Shown here: positions 15,941 to 21,924 of the stretch, one piece after another
Numbering within the stretch: position 1 is the stretch's first letter
How the letters are laid out: every line of letters begins with the position of its first letter
Source: a virus
Direction: 5' to 3' (one strand)
IMG/VR virus record: IMGVR_UViG_3300028548_004857
Coordinates: 1 to 30,799 of that record
DNA: 30,799 nucleotides
Made by a program: the position numbers and the translations under genes
Notes under the pieces: generated by a model
Seen by the model: the letters and a program-made list of their open reading frames with translations, nothing else
Databases searched by the model: none
Told to the model about the DNA's origin: nothing

Positions 15941-17447
15941 AATCTAATACCTTTGCTTGAGAAACTGAATTGCGACTTCTAGACGGGCTGCGTGTCATGA
16001 TGTTGTGCTCACTGCCTAGCAAGCAATATCCCAGAGCATCGCCAACGTGGGAGTGTTCATTTTTATTTGGTGAGTCCTTAAAGCGTTCTTGACCAGCGCC
16101 CATTGCAATTCTTCTAAAATGATAGCCACCGTTTAAGCTTTTTCGTAATCTCATGCATTTTCTATCGATAAGAAAGCCAGGTTTACCATCGATAAGCCTA
16201 CCCATTGGAATAGCAGCTGCTTCTCTTCTGGTTCTAAATTCGTTTGTTGCAGTCGGCCTGGCTAGGATGCCGTGAGTTTTAAGATGGTCAAATGAGGTTG
16301 TCTCGTAAATCTGATCTCGTGACATACCAGCAGGGTCGCCCCAGACACTGGTTTCAAATCGAGGAAATCTGCTTTCAAGCTCTGATTTAAGCATTGAGCA
16401 AAATCTTTCCAGGCCCATATCCTGAGTTACAAGTTCATGGAGAATATGCCAGGTGTTGTTTTTCATTCGCTGAGCAAACACAGCTGCGGGTGTTAATCCA
16501 AAGTCCAAGCCTATCTGTAACGGTATATTGGGGTCCGGCTCTAAGTCGGTACACATTAACTCATCGTTATATTCCGGCCAGAGAGGTCGACCCTCTTGGA
16601 CAAACGTGTATTTGCCCTCTGCATAGCACCTAATCCAGTCTAAATTCTTACCGCCCAGGAGCTGCTCGTAATATCCGTCAGGCAGATTAGACAGGTTCTC
16701 TGCTTTTTGATTAGTCTTAAACCATTTACCAGCTTGAAAGATATATCCTTGTGCTTCGGGCATATCCTCCGGCAATTCCTCTAAGCCAACCTCTAAAACC
16801 CCACCAGGCTGCTTAAAAAACTCCCACGGAAACCTACCACCAGGCTTTTCTTTTTCAGAAACTTTGTAATACCAGTGGTCGTCATCCATGCTATTGGTGT
16901 CCAAGATAATGCCGTGCCAGGTAGGTCCACCATCTTGTCTGCTTGGATATCTACCAACACGGTGGGTTAATCCGTCCACAATTGCCTTGGGAAGCTCCCG
17001 ACATTCGTTAACCCAGGCACCAGTAAGCTCCAAAGACAGCAGTTTTCTAACGTCTTTAGGCTCATCTAGGGCTAAGAATATAACTTCCATGTCAATTCCA
17101 GAGGCCCCATCTCTGGGCGGTAGCTTGATATGATGCGTTATGGGCGGAGAATACTTAACCGGACCCCAAATATTCTCAGGAAGTAGCTCTAACCAGGTTT
17201 TAAGCGTAGTTGTTCGCAGCATCGGGTGGGTATTTCGCACAATTGCCCACCTGGAATACTTAATTCCGTCCCTGGGACTAGGCTTTTGCTGTACAGAACG
17301 GCGAAATATCTCAGCACAACAGGCATAAGACTTACCAGAACCAACAGGCCCCATTAATCCCCTGACAAATGCTTTACTGTTAAAGAACTTCGCCACAGTA
17401 GGAGAGCTGGAGAAGTTAAGCTTTAATCCGGCTTGACCCTTAACCAT
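15924..17447 (-). CDS. terL: Terminase large subunit
   Basis: The DNA-packaging motor and headful or end-cutting nuclease. Counting from the ATG at 17447, Walker A GPVGSGKS is at about 33-40, a Walker B-like GAWVNE with catalytic Glu at about 158, and the RNase H-fold nuclease starts with IGLDFG (Asp about 315), followed by SVWGDPAG and SHVGDALG with the other metal-binding Asp residues. I prefer 17447 over the upstream ATG at 17492 because AGGAG stands 8-9 bases before it and overlap with the preceding gene is minimal. It encodes 507 residues, normal for T7-like TerL. It follows the small subunit and one short gene. Confidence 0.95.
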   Translation of the reverse strand: MVKGQAGLKLNFSSSPTVAKFFNSKAFVRGLMGPVGSGKSYACCAEIFRRSVQQKPSPRDGIKYSRWAIVRNTHPMLRTTTLKTWLELLPENIWGPVKYSPPITHHIKLPPRDGASGIDMEVIFLALDEPKDVRKLLSLELTGAWVNECRELPKAIVDGLTHRVGRYPSRQDGGPTWHGIILDTNSMDDDHWYYKVSEKEKPGGRFPWEFFKQPGGVLEVGLEELPEDMPEAQGYIFQAGKWFKTNQKAENLSNLPDGYYEQLLGGKNLDWIRCYAEGKYTFVQEGRPLWPEYNDELMCTDLEPDPNIPLQIGLDFGLTPAAVFAQRMKNNTWHILHELVTQDMGLERFCSMLKSELESRFPRFETSVWGDPAGMSRDQIYETTSFDHLKTHGILARPTATNEFRTRREAAAIPMGRLIDGKPGFLIDRKCMRLRKSLNGGYHFRRIAMGAGQERFKDSPNKNEHSHVGDALGYCLLGSEHNIMTRSPSRSRNSVSQAKVLDFDVFG

Positions 17448-17748
17448 CCTTTTTCTCCTGTTTAGCAAATCTTCTAGCAAGCTCAGCTCCACTAAACTTT
17501 AATTCCTCACCGAAAGAACAGCAGTTAGCGCAAGGGTTAAATATTTCCCGAAACGCAGTAACCAGCTCATGGGCGTGTATTTCATTTTTATCGTGTATAT
17601 GAAATATCCAATCAAGCATCTGTGAAGTGCTGTTAATATCCTCTAGGTAAATTTCATAATGGCATAACCCACCTGGGAAAAGTTCGCGAAACTCCAGAGC
17701 TAGGTGCTTAGAGTTAAAAACCCAACCCTCTTTGATTAAATTATCCAT
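17440..17748 (-). CDS. Small protein between terminase subunits
   Basis: A 102-residue unrecognised protein, coupled at both ends by 8-bp overlaps. It contains HYEIYLEDINSTSQMLDWIFHIHD and a CANCC cluster (about 74-78) that could bind a metal, but there is only one such cluster. It ends in EKKDG, as does the preceding TerS, because both junctions carry a similar AGGAG...GGATGG start signal. Its position suggests a terminase accessory role, but nothing shows it. Confidence 0.7.
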   Translation of the reverse strand: MDNLIKEGWVFNSKHLALEFRELFPGGLCHYEIYLEDINSTSQMLDWIFHIHDKNEIHAHELVTAFREIFNPCANCCSFGEELKFSGAELARRFAKQEKKDG

Positions 17749-18154
17749 CCTTCTTCTCCTCGCCAGGCATAACCATCTCTATCGAAACAACAGAAGGCTT
17801 ATCTATCTCCTTCTCATTGTCCAATAAACCCGCAGACTTAGCTAAAAGCTGCAATACACGAACCTTATCAACCATCTCAACCTCCAAAATATCTCCCCTA
17901 GACGTAGGAGTAACCTTAATCTTCTTAATCGCAGACAAAGCACTCTCAGGTATCTTATCTATAGGCTTGACCTTAACGTTCCCATCAGCATCCCAATCAA
18001 TAACATCAGTAATCTTACTACTGCCCAACGCCATCAATTCCATAGCCAGCTCATCACGGTGCTCATAGATTATCTTAGAGCCACGTAACCGACGGTTAAT
18101 ACGCCCCAAAGCAAAAGGCTCAGCCTTGGGAACGCTCTGACGCTTGCCAGCCAT
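17741..18154 (-). CDS. terS: Terminase small subunit (probable)
   Basis: The 137-residue protein lies just upstream of TerL, separated by one short gene. It has a basic N-terminus (MAGKRQSVPKAEPFALGRINRRLRG), a helical segment (IYEHRDELAMELMALGSSKITDVI), a beta-rich middle (DGNVKVKPI, KIKVTPTSRGDILEVEMVD) and a helix VRVLQLLAKSAGLLDNEK. This order of HTH-like, short beta and oligomerisation segments resembles small subunits that code for DNA recognition, with the sequence VRVLQLLAKSAGL typical of the group. The start directly follows the previous stop (TAGATG). Confidence 0.72.
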   Translation of the reverse strand: MAGKRQSVPKAEPFALGRINRRLRGSKIIYEHRDELAMELMALGSSKITDVIDWDADGNVKVKPIDKIPESALSAIKKIKVTPTSRGDILEVEMVDKVRVLQLLAKSAGLLDNEKEIDKPSVVSIEMVMPGEEKKDG

Positions 18155-18409
18155 CTAAAACGGTATCTCGTCGTCTATCTTAACTTCCTTAGAAGGCCAC
18201 GGAGCCCCGCCACCAACAGCAGCAACACCAGTTCTCTCACGGTCATCAGGAAATAGATTTAACCAAACCTCACCCTTCTCATTAGGCAAAGGCAACGCAT
18301 CTAGTTTTATAGAACTAATCTTGCCCTCTTTCTCAAACGCATATCCTAACTTCATCCAATAAGTCTTTCCTTCTTTGCCTTCTCTCGCCTGACTAACATT
18401 GTAATTCAT
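18155..18409 (-). CDS. Small protein with SSB-type C-terminal tail
   Basis: The 84-residue protein has TYWMKLGYAF...KISSIKLDALPLPNEKGEVWLNLFP, a compact beta-rich domain seen in small proteins of plasmids and phages. It ends in IDDEIPF, which matches the acidic tip of bacterial SSB (DDDIPF) that docks PriA, RecO, RecQ, exonuclease I and the clamp-loader chi subunit. The core is too short for a full SSB OB fold. I infer a protein that mimics the SSB tail, binding ssDNA weakly or recruiting host replication-restart proteins. It heads the packaging operon, after a gap with two hairpins and motif copies. Confidence 0.7.
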   Translation of the reverse strand: MNYNVSQAREGKEGKTYWMKLGYAFEKEGKISSIKLDALPLPNEKGEVWLNLFPDDRERTGVAAVGGGAPWPSKEVKIDDEIPF

Positions 18410-18422
18410 TTTATTTCCTTTT

Positions 18423-18438
18423 CTGGGTTTCTATAAAA
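18423..18438 (-). promoter_or_regulatory. Recurrent motif, copy I, upstream of SSB-tail gene
   Basis: The minus strand reads ATTTTATAGAAACCCA, a weaker match to the nine-copy motif, 14 bp upstream of the ATG at 18409 and next to its AGGAAAT ribosome site. It may mark the promoter of the packaging operon. Confidence 0.35.
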
Positions 18439-18459
18439 TATTTCTAAGTGACCTCCCTA

Positions 18460-18510
18460 TTAACGTTATGGGGGGGGGAGGGGGTAAGGCCCCCTTTTTT
18501 TTAACGTTAT
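18460..18510 (+). terminator. G-run hairpin flanked by TTAACGTTAT repeats
   Basis: A run of nine G (18470-18478), A, then GGGGG (18480-18484) pairs with CCCCC (18490-18494), followed by eight T, a terminator shape for plus-strand transcripts. Direct copies of TTAACGTTAT (18460-18469 and 18501-18510) contain the 8-bp palindrome TAACGTTA and can pair with each other, closing a larger structure. All nearby genes are on the minus strand, so this would stop antisense transcription entering the initiator gene. The G-run could also fold as a quadruplex. Confidence 0.5.
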
Positions 18511-18531
18511 CGTATACCCTCGCTGGCTAGG

Positions 18532-18568
18532 TGTATAGATATCATACCAGCGTCTGGTTTCTTTACAA
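18532..18568. promoter_or_regulatory. Recurrent motif, copies F and E, facing each other
   Basis: TGTATAGATATCATACC at 18532-18548 (plus) and TTGTAAAGAAACCAG at 18554-18568 (minus strand reading) lie 5 bp apart in opposite orientation. They fill the space between the stop of the initiator gene and the G-run hairpin. A facing pair fits cooperative repressor binding better than two promoters. Confidence 0.45.
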
Positions 18569-19444
18569 TCATCTCCTCATGTTCATTCTAGCTGTGACTT
18601 GAGCGAGTATTGCCCGATGGTCTTTAGGCTTAGCGGTCTTAGTATACTTGCTTATGAAGTACTGTAAGCTAAGCGCTGGCTTACGGTTGGCCTTCTTCAT
18701 CCATGTGAGTGTAGCCTTTGCATCAGCAAGGAACTCAGCGTTGCTCATGCGTTCTAGTATTGTCCTTGCCAACAGCAGCTGCCTGATGTCGTACCTCCAA
18801 GGTTGACCATGCACCTCGACGATTAGCTGGCCGTAGTCGTTGCACATTCTTTTACATTCATCTTCATTTATATTCTTACTTACTTCTTTAGATAGAGTGT
18901 TATGCACAACCTCCAGGTTGTAGGGGTTTACAACCCCCAGGTTGTAGGAAGATAAGTTATCCACAGGCTTATTGGTGTGTCCTTTGGGTCCTATTGAGGC
19001 TAGTCTGACTGTTTCTTCTGCTCTTATATGCTCTTGTTCTTCGGTTACTGGGGCTGAGTTTAGGCAGTCTTCGTTGCTCATTGATGGGTTGAATATGACT
19101 CTCCATAATGCTCCTTGTGACCCCCATGTTTTACGTGGGTCTTCCTTTCTTATCTTCTCTAGGTATCCGAACCTTACGAGGTTTCTCATGTGCTTTGATA
19201 CTGATTGTTGTGAGCATTCCATGATGACTGACATGGTTGATTGGTTGACGTAGAACTGTGCGTTATATCCTGATGCGTGGCCACAACACAGTGCGAGTGT
19301 ACGCAGTGCCATTGGGAACCTATTGAACCTGTTGTCTACGATAGCGCGTGATGGCATCATTGTTCTTTCACCTGGTGCTTGGTGGTCGCCGTGGCCTTCT
19401 GGTGCATCTCGCAGCGGGTCTGGCGCCATCTTAGTCTTTAACAT
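18569..19444 (-). CDS. Replication initiator, lambda O-like, carrying the origin
   Basis: A 291-residue protein. Residues about 30-120 form a winged helix-turn-helix (RFPMALRTLALCCGHASG..., CSQQSVSKHMRNLVRFGYLEKI) like the origin-binding domain of phage initiators. Residues 120-200 are a polar linker, and the C-terminal helical part (ILERMSNAEFLADAKATLTWMKK...) could bind a helicase or its loader. The linker-coding DNA holds two DnaA boxes and two 19-bp iterons (18845-18965), the same arrangement as ori within lambda O. AAGGTGG precedes the ATG at 19444; the gene overlaps the zinc-finger gene by 14 bp. Family assignment is inferred from domain pattern and the embedded origin, not from clear sequence identity. 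Confidence 0.65.
   Translation of the reverse strand: MLKTKMAPDPLRDAPEGHGDHQAPGERTMMPSRAIVDNRFNRFPMALRTLALCCGHASGYNAQFYVNQSTMSVIMECSQQSVSKHMRNLVRFGYLEKIRKEDPRKTWGSQGALWRVIFNPSMSNEDCLNSAPVTEEQEHIRAEETVRLASIGPKGHTNKPVDNLSSYNLGVVNPYNLEVVHNTLSKEVSKNINEDECKRMCNDYGQLIVEVHGQPWRYDIRQLLLARTILERMSNAEFLADAKATLTWMKKANRKPALSLQYFISKYTKTAKPKDHRAILAQVTARMNMRR
18845..18965. other. ori: Candidate replication origin (DnaA boxes, iterons, AT-rich stretch)
   Basis: The consensus DnaA box TTATCCACA is at 18957-18965 and a second, TTATGCACA, at 18900-18908. Between them are two 19-bp iterons, ACAACCTCCAGGTTGTAGG (18906-18924) and ACAACCCCCAGGTTGTAGG (18930-18948), 24 bp apart and each a near-perfect inverted repeat. 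Next to them, 18846-18895 is AT-rich and pyrimidine-biased, as in DNA-unwinding elements. The whole lies inside the initiator gene. About two TTWTNCACA matches are expected by chance in the whole window, so a pair in 66 bp around iterons is notable. Confidence 0.68.
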
Positions 19445-19634
19445 TATGGGGCCACCTTAACTCTAGAACTTGTACTTCTGGTTCATGCGAATGTGTTCTA
19501 CCTAGTCCGTTACACACAAAGCATTCTTCCCAGTTTACGTCACCTTCGCTGTAAGGATTAGCCTCCAAGGTCCAGCCTTTACCGTCACAATTCACGCATA
19601 CTATTGGAGGTGCTACTTTGGATACGTTAAGCAT
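19431..19634 (-). CDS. Small zinc-finger protein, DnaJ-type motifs
   Basis: The 67-residue protein has two CxxCxGxG-like knuckles, CVNCDGKGW (residues 13-21) and CFVCNGLGR (about 38-46), which together form one zinc site of the DnaJ zinc-finger kind. There is no J domain. Short proteins of this type are frequent next to phage replication genes and may aid protein contacts at the origin. It overlaps the upstream nuclease gene by 8 bp and the initiator by 14 bp, so the three are co-translated. Confidence 0.7.
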   Translation of the reverse strand: MLNVSKVAPPIVCVNCDGKGWTLEANPYSEGDVNWEECFVCNGLGRTHSHEPEVQVLELRWPHNVKD

Positions 19635-20136
19635 TTATAGTCACCCATGTTCCACCCTTTATGTTCCTGGCTGTTGCGACTGGCATTAGAACACCTTGTG
19701 CTCCGGCTCCCTGGTCTCCCATCTTTATGGTTTTGCCTCCCCAGGATTGTCTGTGCATGGTGATTATACTTCTGAGAATTGATGTTTTAATAAACCAAAC
19801 GTCATTAGCTACACCGTGAACCCATAGGTCAGGGTTTGGTCCTTCTGGATGTACGCCGGATGGTTTGCCATTGTCCCATGTTTGGATTGCCAGGTTGTTG
19901 CTTGAGTATGCTCTGTCATCCCACTTACATTCAGCTGAGAAGGCAAGGCTGCCAATCAAAGGGACTTCTACTGTGAACTGTATGTCATGTACGATACTGC
20001 TGCTTTTCCATGCGTCTATATTTGCTTGCTTGTTTAGATAACTTACTACCTTCTTCTCGAACGCTTCACCCTGGGCTAACTTTGCCCCGAAGCTAGTTCC
20101 ATAGCTCTTAGTCTGATATCTATACGCGTTGGTCAA
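19627..20136 (-). CDS. PD-(D/E)XK-like nuclease family protein
   Basis: The 169-residue protein has SAECKWDDRAYSSNN (ExK motif with following Asp) and then GKPSGVHPEG...PDLWVHGVANDVWFI, a pattern shared with phage nuclease-like proteins in which a RecB/Holliday-type active site is followed by a GKPSG loop. An earlier acidic residue on the preceding strand (FTVEVPL) could complete the site. The start is TTG at 20136, overlapping the stop of the DnaA-like gene (TTGA); there is no early in-frame ATG. It may process recombination or replication intermediates. Activity is inferred. Confidence 0.62.
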   Translation of the reverse strand: MTNAYRYQTKSYGTSFGAKLAQGEAFEKKVVSYLNKQANIDAWKSSSIVHDIQFTVEVPLIGSLAFSAECKWDDRAYSSNNLAIQTWDNGKPSGVHPEGPNPDLWVHGVANDVWFIKTSILRSIITMHRQSWGGKTIKMGDQGAGAQGVLMPVATARNIKGGTWVTINA

Positions 20137-20519
20137 AATAAGGCTTTTATTGCCTGGTAATGAGAAAAGTACTCAGGGTTTTCAAGTAAACGACGCGCAT
20201 TTCTTTTACCATTTAGAATGCTTGTATGGTCTCGGTTAAACCTGTCACCTAGTTCAGTGAGGCTTTGACCAGTCAGTTCATAAGCAATAAGATATGTAAG
20301 GTGCCTCCATTTAACCAAGCTTTTACTTCTGGAGTAACCTAGCAATACATTGATATCGATTTCCACGAAATCCGCTACTGCTCTGGCAACTTGAGCTGGC
20401 GATAGGATGCCGGATTTATTTCTATAATCTTTACGCCCAGGTATAAGGCCTCTACTAATTTCTTCTTTAACCGATACACGTCCGTTTTGTACCCTTTCAC
20501 GTCCTCCACTACCGTACAT
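20133..20519 (-). CDS. Stand-alone DnaA domain-IV protein
   Basis: The 128-residue protein consists of a basic linker (1-40) and a DnaA C-terminal domain (about 40-112): VARAVADFVEIDINVLLGYSR, LTYLIAYELTGQSL, and the signature NRDHTSIL at 95-102, where Arg, Asp, His and Thr contact the DnaA box. The AAA+ ATPase and DnaB-loading parts are absent. It could occupy DnaA boxes, either competing with host DnaA or marking the phage origin with the initiator encoded two genes later. The only ATG (20519) lies 145 bp inside the nuclease gene, so the linker is overprinted on the nuclease C-terminus; GGGGCGACAGG precedes it. Confidence 0.82.
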   Translation of the reverse strand: MYGSGGRERVQNGRVSVKEEISRGLIPGRKDYRNKSGILSPAQVARAVADFVEIDINVLLGYSRSKSLVKWRHLTYLIAYELTGQSLTELGDRFNRDHTSILNGKRNARRLLENPEYFSHYQAIKALF

Positions 20520-20761
20520 CCTGTCGCCCCATTTCTGCCTTCTATGTTTTTGTTTATGTATCTGAAATCAGCTAGGTAATCGCAGATTTTATATCCATTT
20601 ATCTCGCACCGTATCCTTGGTTGCAGCTCTAAATGTGTTATTTCTCTTGCTTCAAACTGAGGCTTTAACGTAAACCAATAATGCTTAGCCTCTGCCTGGC
20701 TGTCGAACTTGTAACCGTCCAAGACAACTTTCTTATTCTTAAATTTGCTAAACTTTTGCAT
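20375..20761 (-). CDS. DUF1064-like endonuclease
   Basis: The 128-residue protein begins SKFKNKKVVLDGYKFDSQAEA and continues with YWFTLKPQFEAREI, then CDYLADFRYI (Asp) and VVEDVKGYKTDVYRLKKKL, where the D and ExK-like residues form the active site of this restriction-endonuclease-like family. Such proteins resemble T7 endonuclease I and RusA-type resolvers in phage replication clusters. Length is normal for the family. It overlaps the repressor-like gene by 14 bp and the DnaA domain-IV gene by 145 bp. Confidence 0.8.
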   Translation of the reverse strand: MQKFSKFKNKKVVLDGYKFDSQAEAKHYWFTLKPQFEAREITHLELQPRIRCEINGYKICDYLADFRYINKNIEGRNGATGCTVVEDVKGYKTDVYRLKKKLVEALYLGVKIIEINPASYRQLKLPEQ

Positions 20762-20930
20762 CTTTATCCCTTACCGCCATCAAAAAGGTCTCATCATCTC
20801 CAACGCCCAAGACCTTCTTGAGAAGTATGTCTAACGTAACGTTAACATGCCGTCTTTCAGCTCTGGCTCTATCTTCTAAAGCCTCTTTTACTTCGGGTGA
20901 TATTCTACAAAATAAGGTAACTACTGACAT
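20748..20930 (-). CDS. Ribbon-helix-helix DNA-binding protein
   Basis: A 60-residue protein starting SVVTLFCRISPEVKEALEDRARAERRHVNVTLDILL, a beta strand and two helices of the Arc/MetJ type. Such dimers bind short repeats in promoters. It is the first gene of the leftward replication block and lies next to the divergent intergenic region with motif copies C and D, so it is the leading candidate for the protein that binds the recurrent motif. That link is inference. Confidence 0.7.
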   Translation of the reverse strand: MSVVTLFCRISPEVKEALEDRARAERRHVNVTLDILLKKVLGVGDDETFLMAVRDKDAKV

Positions 20931-20941
20931 TTTTTTGAACT

Positions 20942-20964
20942 CTGTTATGGTTTCTTTACAACAG
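20942..20964 (-). promoter_or_regulatory. Recurrent motif, copy C, upstream of leftward block
   Basis: The minus strand reads TTGTAAAGAAACCATAACAG, about 14 bp before the ATG of the ribbon-helix-helix gene. The copy is embedded in an inverted repeat CTGTT/AACAG (20942-20946 and 20960-20964), which strengthens the case for a dimeric regulator site. Confidence 0.55.
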
Positions 20965-21021
20965 ATAGCTCAGAGATATCACTAATAATAGATGAAAAAG
21001 ATGTGAACACGGAAAATAGTC

Positions 21022-21050
21022 TTGCAATTCTGTAAAGATACCATATCTGT
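21022..21050 (+). promoter_or_regulatory. Predicted rightward early promoter with motif copy D
   Basis: TTGCAA (21022-21027), 16 bp, then TATCTG (21044-21049) make a plausible sigma-70-like promoter for the recombinase operon. The spacer is the recurrent motif CTGTAAAGATACCATA (21030-21045), with the small palindrome AGATA-CCA-TATCT at its right end. A factor bound there would block RNA polymerase. The LexA box begins five bases downstream. Confidence 0.5.
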
Positions 21051-21053
21051 CAT

Positions 21054-21068
21054 GAACACCACATGAAC
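21054..21068 (+). promoter_or_regulatory. Alphaproteobacterial-type LexA box
   Basis: GAAC-ACCACAT-GAAC is an exact match to the direct-repeat box GAAC-N7-GAAC (GTTC-N7-GTTC) bound by LexA in alphaproteobacteria, unlike the CTG-N10-CAG box of Enterobacteria. It overlaps the expected transcription start of the recombinase operon. About one match is expected by chance in the window; the chance of one in this 199-bp intergenic region is roughly 0.6 percent. Confidence 0.65.
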
Positions 21069-21129
21069 GCAGTGCGAATATCACGCAGTTAAAGGCACTG
21101 TACAAACAGAAAAGAAAGGAATTACAATT

Positions 21130-21924
21130 ATGTTAGGTGAACGAACAGACCCACCAAAACCGCGATATGGTAAGTACGCTGCTTACATGCGTGTCAGTAC
21201 CGACGACCAAACTATACAGATGCAGGAGCACAAAATTAAAGAATACCTTAACGGAGGAGAGCATCAAGTTGAATGGTTTGCCGACCAAGGTGTATCATCG
21301 GGTGAGGCTTGGATTAAACGCCAGGGCCTTCAAGATGCTATTGCTTACTGTAAAGAAAGCAAGGCAACTCTTATAGTTTACAGCTTAGATAGGCTCTCTA
21401 GACGTGTCTGGGAAAGTCTACGTTTCCTAGAAGAAGAAGTTGATAGGGGTGAGGTTAAATTTGAAATCGTGACTAACCCTCACATTACACGCAGCTCGAT
21501 TGCGCTGGACGCTATGCTTGCAGAAATGGAGCGTGATAAAATACGTACCAGAACAGCTGCGGGCTTTTCTAGGGTTAAGAAAGAACTAGAAGAGAAGGGG
21601 AGATGGACCACTAAGGCTGGAAAAGTTCGTACCTCAATGGGAAATGAAAACATCATTGAGCAAGCCACACCCAAAGCTGCTGAATCACATAGAGCTAAAG
21701 CAAAGGCTCGAGCAGCTAGGGTTGGTCCTGTTATACAAGAAATGCGTGACAGAGGGATGACATGGGCGGCAATTAGCATGGAGTTTAACAAACTGGATGT
21801 CCCAAGCCCAGGAAGACTAAAAGCAAAGGTAGATAGTCCAGGCAAGAAAATGCATTGGTGGTCTCAGTCGGTTTTAAACACGTACAACATATGGAAGAGA
21901 GACAGAGATGGAGAAAAGGAATAA
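21130..21924 (+). CDS. Serine recombinase (resolvase/invertase/integrase family)
   Basis: A 264-residue site-specific recombinase. The catalytic domain (about 14-150) has YMRVSTDDQ with nucleophile Ser23, LIVYSLDRLSRR (Asp87, Arg88, Arg91) and AEMERDKIRTRTAAGF, the start of the long E helix. The C-terminal part has a recombinase-type helix-turn-helix (MTWAAISMEFNKLDVPSPG). It is longer than small invertases (about 190) and much shorter than large serine integrases (450 or more). It could integrate the phage, resolve multimers or invert a segment. AAAGGA precedes the ATG. First gene of the SOS-type operon. No attachment site could be identified. Confidence 0.88.
   Translation: MLGERTDPPKPRYGKYAAYMRVSTDDQTIQMQEHKIKEYLNGGEHQVEWFADQGVSSGEAWIKRQGLQDAIAYCKESKATLIVYSLDRLSRRVWESLRFLEEEVDRGEVKFEIVTNPHITRSSIALDAMLAEMERDKIRTRTAAGFSRVKKELEEKGRWTTKAGKVRTSMGNENIIEQATPKAAESHRAKAKARAARVGPVIQEMRDRGMTWAAISMEFNKLDVPSPGRLKAKVDSPGKKMHWWSQSVLNTYNIWKRDRDGEKE

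Noticed and set aside
21480-21845. Minus-strand open frame of 121 codons inside the recombinase gene
   Set aside because: Hydrophobic antisense shadow; the plus frame carries all serine-recombinase motifs.
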